Origin: an uncultured Porphyromonas sp.
GTDB taxonomy: Bacteria; Bacteroidota; Bacteroidia; Bacteroidales; Porphyromonadaceae
DNA: 30,095 bases
Reading direction: 5' to 3'
Assembly: GCF_938039215.1 (NCBI RefSeq)
Contig: NZ_CALHVI010000013.1
Location: forward strand, 1 to 30,095
The position numbers were made by a program, and so were the translations under genes. A model generated the notes under the pieces. The model was given only the letters and a program-made list of their open reading frames with translations, was not told the origin of the DNA and did not search any database. How positions within the stretch are numbered: position 1 is the stretch's first letter; every line of letters starts with the position of its first letter. Below are positions 24,583 through 30,095 of the stretch, piece after piece.

Positions 24583-26034
24583 ATGAATAAGCTCACGCAG
24601 CAGCAGAAGCTCGATCAGTTCCTCTCCCTCACACCTCAGCAGATCCAGGCCATCAAGATGCTGGAGCTCACGGGGCTGGAGCTCGAGAGTCGTATAGAGC
24701 GTGAACTGGAGGAGAACCCTGCTCTAGAAGAGAACTACGAGGAGCCTCAGCGTGAGTCGGAGGACTCTTCTCTCGAGGAGGATGCGAGTGACCAAGACTG
24801 GGAGCTCGGCGAATATGCCACCGAGGATGATATCCCCGATTACAAGCTCCGAGAGCTTCAGGAGCGTCAGTCGGTGCGGGAGGAGATCCCCTTTGCCGCT
24901 GGTGCACCTTCGCTGGACGAATACCTCATGGAGCAGCTGGCTCTGGTGACTCCTCTTGAGGGGGTGCGCCATGAGATCGCTCGCTACATCATCGGGAATA
25001 TCGACAGCGATGGCTATCTGACCCGTTCGGTCGAGGAGATCGAGGATGACTTGCTCTTCAAGGCGGGGCTTACCGTCTCGACCCAAGAGATCGAAGAGCT
25101 CATCCGTCTGGTGAAGACCCTTGATCCCGCAGGCATCGCTGCAAGCGATCTGAGGGAGTCGCTTCTCTTGCAGATCGAGCGTTTGCCCGAGAGCACGCTT
25201 CATCGAGAAGCCTATCGGATGATCCAGGAGCACTATGAGGACTTTGTCAATAAGCGCTTTGATCGCCTTTGCTCCAGCCTTGGGGTGAGCGAAGAGCATC
25301 TCTCTGATCTCTATGCCTTCGTGGCGCACCTCAATCCCAAGCCTGCCAGTGGGTATGGTGATGATTCTGAAGGGCGGTTTGCCCACCTCACACCAGACTT
25401 CATCGTCACGGAGCGAGATGGCGAACTGCTTATCTCCCTTGTCGGGGAGCGGGATCTTCCTCCGCTTCGCTTGAGCCCTACCTATCTAGCGCTTCTTGAG
25501 GAGCAGAAGGGGCAGCGAGGGGACACTCGGCAGAGTCGTGAGGCCTTCACCTTCCTCAAGCATAAGGTTGAGCAAGCTCGGTGGTTCATTGATGCCATCC
25601 AGCAGCGTGAGGAGACGCTGCGCAAGACGATGACGGCCATTGTCGCCCATCAGCGAGCCTTCTTCCTCTCGGGCGAGACTTCGGCGCTCAGGCCTATGAT
25701 CCTTCGGGATATAGCCGAGGCTACGGGGTTGGACATCAGTACGATCTCCCGAGTGAGCAACAGCAAGTCGGTGCAGACGGACTTCGGTGTCTACATGCTG
25801 AAGTTCTTCTTCGGCGAAGGTATCCTCAACGAGGAGGGCGAAAGCATCTCCACCCGAGAGGTGCGTGAGGCCCTAGCGAAGCTCATCGAAGAGGAGGATA
25901 AGCGTAAGCCACTCTCTGACGAGCAGCTTACCCAGTTGCTCTCCGAGCGGGGCTATCCGATCGCACGCCGTACGGTGGCGAAGTATCGAGAGCAACTGCG
26001 CCTGCCCGTAGCCCGTCTACGCCGAGAGCTCTAG
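24583..26034 (+). CDS. rpoN: RNA polymerase sigma-54 factor
   Basis: Alternative sigma factor, 483 aa. Seen: Gln/Leu-rich region I (QQKLDQFLSLTPQQIQAIKM), an acidic region II (~48-80), the core-binding domain, the HTH region (ISTISRVSNSK, close to the family's ISRVT.NKY) and the RpoN box ARRTVAKYRE at 461-470 that contacts the -24 element. It depends on activators such as the one at 164-1468. Probably last gene of the ansA unit and convergent with pfkA. Confidence 0.97.
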   Translation: MNKLTQQQKLDQFLSLTPQQIQAIKMLELTGLELESRIERELEENPALEENYEEPQRESEDSSLEEDASDQDWELGEYATEDDIPDYKLRELQERQSVREEIPFAAGAPSLDEYLMEQLALVTPLEGVRHEIARYIIGNIDSDGYLTRSVEEIEDDLLFKAGLTVSTQEIEELIRLVKTLDPAGIAASDLRESLLLQIERLPESTLHREAYRMIQEHYEDFVNKRFDRLCSSLGVSEEHLSDLYAFVAHLNPKPASGYGDDSEGRFAHLTPDFIVTERDGELLISLVGERDLPPLRLSPTYLALLEEQKGQRGDTRQSREAFTFLKHKVEQARWFIDAIQQREETLRKTMTAIVAHQRAFFLSGETSALRPMILRDIAEATGLDISTISRVSNSKSVQTDFGVYMLKFFFGEGILNEEGESISTREVREALAKLIEEEDKRKPLSDEQLTQLLSERGYPIARRTVAKYREQLRLPVARLRREL

Positions 26035-26057
26035 CCCTCGATCCCCAGACGAAAACT

Positions 26058-26110
26058 AAGCGCCAGCGGGCACGAAGCATCTGATGCTTCGTGCCCGCTG
26101 GCGCTTTTGT
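26058..26110. terminator. Bidirectional terminator between rpoN and pfkA
   Basis: A 24-bp perfect stem runs from AAGCGCCAGCGGG to its complement around a single T, with TTTT on the plus side. On the minus side the sequence after the stem is AGTTTTCG. It lies between convergent genes and can serve both. Confidence 0.93.
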
Positions 26111-26143
26111 TCCCTCCCGATGAGTAGGGGAGAAGCTCCTTCC

Positions 26144-27124
26144 TTAGATGGAGAGGATGCGAAGGGCTTCGACTTGGTCCTTGTCGATGGGCTTGTTCTT
26201 CTTGATCGCCTTGGAGAAGGGTACGTAGACGAGAGCGTCATTGACGATGCCGATCATCACATTGCGTTGTCCGTCGAGGAGCGCCTCGATGGCTGCGACT
26301 CCCATTCGGCTAGCGATGATGCGGTCTTGGGCGCTGGGTGATCCCCCACGCTGGATATGCCCAAGGATCACGACCCGCACGTCGAACTGTGGGTATTCCT
26401 TCTCTACTCGTTCGGCGACCTTCATCGCTCCGCCCGTGCTTTCGCTCTCGGAGACGAGCACGATGCTACTGTTCTTGGTCTTGCGAAAGCCGTTCTCGAT
26501 CGTCTCGGCAAGCTGGTCTTTCTCGACGGCAAACTCAGGGATGATCGCTGCTTCAGCACCTGCAGCCATAGCGCCATTGAGTGCAAGGAAGCCAGCTTCT
26601 CGCCCCATGACTTCGACGAAGAAGAGTCGTTCGTGCGAAGATGCTGTATCTCGGATCTTGTCCACGGCTGAGACGATGGTGTTCAGTGCGGTGTCGTAGC
26701 CGATCGTGAGGTCTGTGCCATAGAGGTCGTTGTCAATGGTAGCCGGAAGCCCAACGATGGGGAAGTCAAATTCCTCAGCGAAGGCCCGAGCGCCCGAGAG
26801 TGATCCATCACCTCCGATGACGACGAGAGCGTCGATCCCGTGGGCACGCATCGTCTCATAGGCGAGTTTGCGACCTTCGGGGTTGCGGAACTCTGGGCAA
26901 CGGGCGGTCTTGAGGATCGTACCCCCACGCTGGATGATATTGCTCACGTGCTGCGTCTCGAATTCTTCGATTTCCCCCGTGATCAACCCCTTGTAGCCAC
27001 GATAGATCCCCTTGACGCGGATCCCGTGGTAGATAGCGGTGCGAGTGACTGAGCGGATAGCGGCATTCATCCCAGGGGCATCGCCACCCGAGGTCAGCAC
27101 TCCTATACATTTGATTGTAGCCAT
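26144..27124 (-). CDS. pfkA: ATP-dependent 6-phosphofructokinase
   Basis: Phosphorylates fructose 6-phosphate in glycolysis. Seen: LTSGGDAPGMNAAIR (10-24), the nucleotide motif GGDGS (104-108; the Gly after Asp points to ATP rather than pyrophosphate), catalytic Asp 131 in TIDND, MGREAGFLAL, and GHIQRGGSP. At 326 aa it has the short bacterial PfkA length. The start at 27124 is preceded by a good -7 box at 27172-27179. Confidence 0.97.
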   Translation of the reverse strand: MATIKCIGVLTSGGDAPGMNAAIRSVTRTAIYHGIRVKGIYRGYKGLITGEIEEFETQHVSNIIQRGGTILKTARCPEFRNPEGRKLAYETMRAHGIDALVVIGGDGSLSGARAFAEEFDFPIVGLPATIDNDLYGTDLTIGYDTALNTIVSAVDKIRDTASSHERLFFVEVMGREAGFLALNGAMAAGAEAAIIPEFAVEKDQLAETIENGFRKTKNSSIVLVSESESTGGAMKVAERVEKEYPQFDVRVVILGHIQRGGSPSAQDRIIASRMGVAAIEALLDGQRNVMIGIVNDALVYVPFSKAIKKNKPIDKDQVEALRILSI

Positions 27125-27171
27125 ATCTTCTTGATTTTCTTCTAAAGGATCTTGTACAAAATTGTCTACAC

Positions 27172-27179
27172 CAAAGATA
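27172..27179 (-). promoter_or_regulatory. Promoter of pfkA (-7 box TATCTTTG)
   Basis: The minus strand reads TATCTTTGG here, 47 nt upstream of the pfkA start. No clear -33 element. Confidence 0.65.
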
Positions 27180-27270
27180 CGCTAATTGCTTGTCCATCGT
27201 CCATCTCCTTCCTTTTCTTGGTCTCTGAAGAAGCGTCGAGTTTGATCCCATAACGACAGACTTCGGGGCG

Positions 27271-27375
27271 GGGTCAAATAAAACCTACTGTAGGTCGCCT
27301 TTGCGACCCACGGTAGGTCGGTCGACCGACCCACAGTAGGTTTTATCGGCGACCTACGGTAGGTCGTTTTTGGGG
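27271..27375 (+). repeat. Intergenic palindromic repeat, copy 6
   Basis: Full forward copy, starting GGGTCAAATAAAACC and ending GGTAGGTCGTTTTTGGGG. Bases 27290-27344 are identical to 30041-30095 of copy 7, including the linker CCTTTG that only these two copies share. It lies between pfkA and the 3' end of the DUF262-HNH gene. The rest of 27376-27501 shows only the short palindrome AGCTTCGAAGCT near 27434. Confidence 0.94.
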
Positions 27376-27501
27376 TGCTCCTGTGACCCCTCGCAAATGT
27401 CCTGTTTATCAGGGTTCTTGGACTAGGGGAAGGCCAAGCTTCGAAGCTCCGAAAAGCAGCCTCCAAGGGGAGAGGAAGAATAGCCTCCCGTCCTAGGGTA
27501 G

Positions 27502-28635
27502 TTACTTCTTGCCCTTACGGCGGTTGCAGTCCTTGCAGAGCATCTGGAGATTCTGGGCTTCCGTCTTGCCTCCCAGACTCCAGGGTGTGATGTGGTCGCC
27601 CTCCATCTCCTTGTAGTCGAACTTCTTCCCACAGCAGGCGCAGACCCCACCTTGTTGTTCGTAGGCGGTGCGCTTCTGGCTGTCGGTGAAGGCCCGTATA
27701 TTGAGTACGCTTGGGTCGTCGTTCCCGATAGCCTTCTCGAGGACGTACTGATAGATGCCACTTTTCTTGGTCACATCATCATCCGCCATCAGTCGAGAGA
27801 CTTCCCGCTCGAGGGCCTGTGGGTCATACGTGTACTGATGGTATCTATTGTAGAAGATGCCCCAGGGAAGCCCCTTCATCTCCTTCCGATAGGTAGGGAA
27901 GAGCTTCTCTACCCATGTGATGACTCGACTGAAGTACTCCCAGAGGTCTTGGGCGTTAGGGTCGTGCTGGTGCTCGATCATACATTCCTCGATACTCTGC
28001 TTGGGGTTCTCTCGGTCTCCATACCAACGGATTACCTCCTCGAGATAGTCCTGTCGGATCGCTGTCCCCTTGAGGTAGTTGCTCCCAAGCACATGAGCTG
28101 CACAGCCCGTCTTACTGAAGTAGCGCTTGGCTTCCGATACCCAAGGTCCCGTATAGACAGCATTGCGTAGCTCTTGGTCGGTAAGCTCTTCACCAGCAAT
28201 ATTGATGGTCTTGAACCATTCGAGCTTCTCGCTCTCCGTCCCGTCGCATATATAGACGGTGAGCTCGTAGTCAAGGATCTTCTCGCATAGGTCCTCAGAG
28301 AGTGTCCCAAACTTGAGGGGCTGTGGATTCCCGAAGAGCCCCTTGCACGAAAAGTCATTGTTGAGGAAGGTGCAGATGGATAGCGTCCTCTGCTGTCCGT
28401 CGATCAGCTCATAGCGATCGTTCCCTTGCTTAGACCAGTACATCACGTTCAGCGGATAGCCTTTGCTCAGGGTGTCGATGACCGCTTGCTGTTGCTCGGG
28501 TTTGTAGATGAATTCACGCTGGTAGGCTGGGCGTACATCCAGCTTACCTCCGTAGGCGACGACGCCATTTTCCCCATTATCCTGATATCCGTTGAATAGG
28601 TCACGGACGGCAATGTGTTCGAGTCGAATGTTCAT
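27502..28635 (-). CDS. DUF262 (ParB/GmrS-like) protein with C-terminal HNH nuclease
   Basis: A 377-aa protein with two recognisable parts. The N-terminal DUF262 domain carries PAYQREFIYKP (37-47) and the nucleotide-binding type motif LIDGQQRT (DGQQR at 79-83), as in GmrS and SspE restriction proteins. The C-terminal ~46 residues are a classical HNH/McrA-type zinc nuclease: Cys 332/335, GDHITPWSLGG with Asp 347 and His 348, Asn 362, Cys 367/370 and N371. GmrSD and SspE usually carry a DUF1524 nuclease instead. It starts 10 nt after the methyltransferase stop, so the two form an operon. A nucleotide-regulated, modification-sensitive DNA cutting role in phage defence is a reasonable inference, not shown here. 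Confidence 0.88.
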   Translation of the reverse strand: MNIRLEHIAVRDLFNGYQDNGENGVVAYGGKLDVRPAYQREFIYKPEQQQAVIDTLSKGYPLNVMYWSKQGNDRYELIDGQQRTLSICTFLNNDFSCKGLFGNPQPLKFGTLSEDLCEKILDYELTVYICDGTESEKLEWFKTINIAGEELTDQELRNAVYTGPWVSEAKRYFSKTGCAAHVLGSNYLKGTAIRQDYLEEVIRWYGDRENPKQSIEECMIEHQHDPNAQDLWEYFSRVITWVEKLFPTYRKEMKGLPWGIFYNRYHQYTYDPQALEREVSRLMADDDVTKKSGIYQYVLEKAIGNDDPSVLNIRAFTDSQKRTAYEQQGGVCACCGKKFDYKEMEGDHITPWSLGGKTEAQNLQMLCKDCNRRKGKK

Positions 28636-28645
28636 AGGTTACTTG

Positions 28646-29638
28646 TTATTTACGTTTGCGGATGAGAATGCGTGCATATACGTTTCGTCCATTTATGCTA
28701 CCATCTTTATCCTTGATTAGACCATGTGGCTTCTTGGGCGCTCTATTCTCGATGATGAGATCATTGGCATCAAGGATCTCGAACTGGCTTGGGTTGTGCT
28801 TATCTAAGTAGGTAATCGGAACTCCCATAGCTCCATCATAGTCGCAGGGGATGTCTGCGGTCTTATCTACGTTGATCGCATCGTAGTTGTCGTAGTGAGG
28901 ATATTCCTCGGGACTATACTTCTTGTAGAGAATAAGCTCCTCGTGTCGCTTCTGTATATCTAGGTTGGTAAACCAGCAAATATTCCCTAGGCTACGCCAT
29001 TTTTTCCCTTCCTCATCAATCCAAAAGCGTGTAGGGCGCTCTTCGTAGTGATCAGGCACTCGAAACTTCATATCCCCAAACTTATATCCTAGCCATAGCT
29101 GATTGTTGCGAACATACTGGAAGATTTCTTTGTATGTGATTGCATTTTGGTTGCCAAGTACAATGAAGCTCTTCCTTTGGTCTACGAGTTGGGTAATATA
29201 TTCTCGGAAGAGAGAGAAGGGGGGATTAGTGACGACTATATCTGCCTCTTTGAGGAACTCAATACATTCTTCACTACGGAAGTCTCCATCTCCTTCTAGT
29301 AGATGCACGAAGCCTGCGATATTGGGATTAGGCGGTGAGCCAATATCCTCCCCTTCATAGACGAGGTATACAGCCTGTTCGGTGGTATTGTCTGAAAGGT
29401 GGTTCGGGTTTTGATTCTTGTAACAGGTGGTGATGAGCTTTTTGAGTCCAAGTAGATGAAAGTTCAGGACGAAGTAGTAGAAGAAGTGGCTCATCCTAGG
29501 ATCGTCGCAGTTGCAGAGTACGGTCTTGCCTACGAAGTGCTTTTTGTAGTGCTTGAGCTCTGCTTCGATATCCTCAAGCTGGGTATAGAACTCATCCTCC
29601 TTGGCTTTCTTCGCCTGGGAGAGTTGCTTGTTTGCCAT
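28646..29638 (-). CDS. EcoRI-family adenine-specific DNA methyltransferase
   Basis: A 330-aa N6-adenine methyltransferase of the M.EcoRI type. Seen: KKAKEDEFYTQLEDIEAEL at the N-terminus, VLCNCDDPRMSHFFYYF (40-56), the SAM/substrate motif IVVTNPPFSLF with NPPF at 138-141, and a C-terminal target-recognition half. I start at 29638 (MANKQLSQAK) because the family begins there; a reading from 29698 adds 20 residues that overlap the structured leader and look non-coding. No EcoRI-type endonuclease follows; its partner is the DUF262-HNH gene 10 nt downstream. Recognition site unknown. Codon use is more A/T-rich than in the neighbouring housekeeping genes, which hints at transfer. Confidence 0.9.
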   Translation of the reverse strand: MANKQLSQAKKAKEDEFYTQLEDIEAELKHYKKHFVGKTVLCNCDDPRMSHFFYYFVLNFHLLGLKKLITTCYKNQNPNHLSDNTTEQAVYLVYEGEDIGSPPNPNIAGFVHLLEGDGDFRSEECIEFLKEADIVVTNPPFSLFREYITQLVDQRKSFIVLGNQNAITYKEIFQYVRNNQLWLGYKFGDMKFRVPDHYEERPTRFWIDEEGKKWRSLGNICWFTNLDIQKRHEELILYKKYSPEEYPHYDNYDAINVDKTADIPCDYDGAMGVPITYLDKHNPSQFEILDANDLIIENRAPKKPHGLIKDKDGSINGRNVYARILIRKRK

Positions 29639-29927
29639 AAGCGCATAGCGTGTTAGGCGCTGGCTATCTCTTCGGTGTAAGCTCCCTAAGAGCCCCAAGA
29701 CAAAAGAGAAGCGTAGACGCTCCCCACTCTTTGTCTTAAGGCCCTAGGAAAGCCTACTACCCAAGAGATAAGTCACGCCTACGCTATGCGCAGACGTTCA
29801 CTGACTTACTCGGGGGGTAGTGCTTTGAATTTCCTAGGTTCTAAGACATTTCCGAATAAATAGCAAACGCTATGTTGATACTGAAGATGGAGTGAAACTG
29901 GCAGACGCTACTGCCTCACTCCGACGG
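29639..29927 (-). ncRNA. Structured leader or small RNA upstream of the methyltransferase
   Basis: Read on the minus strand, almost the whole ~290 nt folds. (1) A hairpin starts at the predicted 5' end: GGAGTGA/TCACTCC (minor bulge) with inner GGCAG/CTGCC. (2) A small ATAGC/GCTAT hairpin. (3) A long rod: TGTCTTA, CCTAGGAAA, ACTACCC and TAAGTCA on one arm pair with TGACTTA, GGGTAGT, TTTCCTAGG and TAAGACA, capped by a GCGCATAGCG-containing tip. (4) A second stem (29697-29708 with 29727-29737) that competes for the TAAGACA strand. No U-tract follows stem 4, so a true terminator is not evident and this may be a 5' leader rather than a free RNA. It matches no RNA family I can name. Confidence 0.6.
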
Positions 29928-29961
29928 CAAAGGTAGGCATAATCTGTTAGGCCTCCATCAA
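29928..29961 (-). promoter_or_regulatory. Promoter of the structured RNA / methyltransferase operon
   Basis: The minus strand carries TACCTTTG (29928-29935), an exact TAnnTTTG match, with TTG 23 nt upstream (29959-29961). This spacing resembles that at 105-140, 19259-19293 and 21838-21873. Transcription would start at the base of the first leader hairpin. Confidence 0.62.
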
Positions 29962-30021
29962 GCCCCTCTACCCCGCATGGTCAGCGGGCACTTTGGGACT
30001 GAAGTCGTTTCCGCTGGGTGG

Positions 30022-30095
30022 GGGCAAAAAGAAACCTATGGTAGGTCGCCTTTGCGACCCACGGTAGGTCGGTCGACCGACCCACAGTAGGTTTT
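30022..30095 (+). repeat. Intergenic palindromic repeat, copy 7 (cut by window end)
   Basis: Left part of a forward copy, starting GGGCAAAAAGAAACC, then unit 1 CCTATGGTAGGTCG, linker CCTTTG, unit 2, core palindrome and unit 3. It is identical to copy 6 over the last 55 bases. It lies upstream of the structured-RNA promoter. Confidence 0.92.

Noticed and set aside
27592..28170. 192-aa frame opposite the DUF262-HNH gene
   Set aside because: It is a mirror of a gene with clear domains and has no independent motif or promoter.
29729..29940. Structured region considered as tmRNA, RNase P RNA, SRP RNA or 6S RNA
   Set aside because: No tRNA-like end or tag reading frame, no RNase P core sequences, no GGAAGCAGC-like SRP loop. 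A rod shape is loosely 6S-like, but the central bubble is not clear, so no name is given.
1..30095. Repeated 15-17-mers considered as a CRISPR array
   Set aside because: Copies are kilobases apart, internally palindromic and not separated by spacers of even length; no cas genes are present.

Overview
The window looks like a chromosomal segment of a Bacteroidales bacterium, most likely a fairly GC-rich Porphyromonas-like species. The evidence is promoters with the Bacteroidota -7 box (TAnnTTTG, several as TATCTTTG), an Ala/Lys/Glu-extended ribosomal protein S16, a CarboxypepD-reg/TonB-dependent receptor, OmpA-type proteins with the GYASPEG motif, a lipoprotein-type GH92 mannosidase, and the order sigma-54 activator / lptE / hypothetical / secG. 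The species is not determined.

Layout. 1-3160: an operon of a receiver-less sigma-54 activator, LptE-like lipoprotein, a conserved hypothetical and SecG. 3397-4095: rpsP. 4171-7372: a large TonB-dependent receptor. 7373-7968: a gene-poor stretch with a hairpin cluster that has two alternative folds, then a promoter. 7969-11573: a two-gene outer-membrane operon in which barrel and peptidoglycan-binding parts lie in separate proteins that share a linker segment. 11577-13967: GH92 lipoprotein. 14259-15121 (minus): rsmA, divergent from a flippase-like membrane protein, then pepD and fabD. 18705-21419: two tandemly duplicated lipoproteins of unknown function. 21866-26110: ansA, a YycJ-like metallo-hydrolase, a PduO-type adenosyltransferase and rpoN, probably one operon, convergent with pfkA (minus). 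27502-30095 (minus): an EcoRI-family adenine methyltransferase followed by a DUF262-HNH protein, preceded by a roughly 290-nt structured leader with its own promoter.

Most genes are housekeeping or envelope genes. The sigma-54 factor and one of its activators are both present, about 24 kb apart, so the activator can be expected to work with this RpoN. Two things stand out. First, a ~100-bp palindromic repeat occurs seven times, always between genes and in both orientations. It is built from four near-palindromic 15-17-mers and ends in T-tracts, so it resembles a dispersed BIME/MITE-like element that could act as a bidirectional terminator. Second, the methyltransferase/DUF262-HNH pair lies between two same-orientation copies that share 55 identical bases. 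Its leader RNA has mutually exclusive stems, and a hairpin tip perfectly complementary over 10 nt to sequence just upstream of the methyltransferase start codon. This cassette is the best candidate for an undescribed system.
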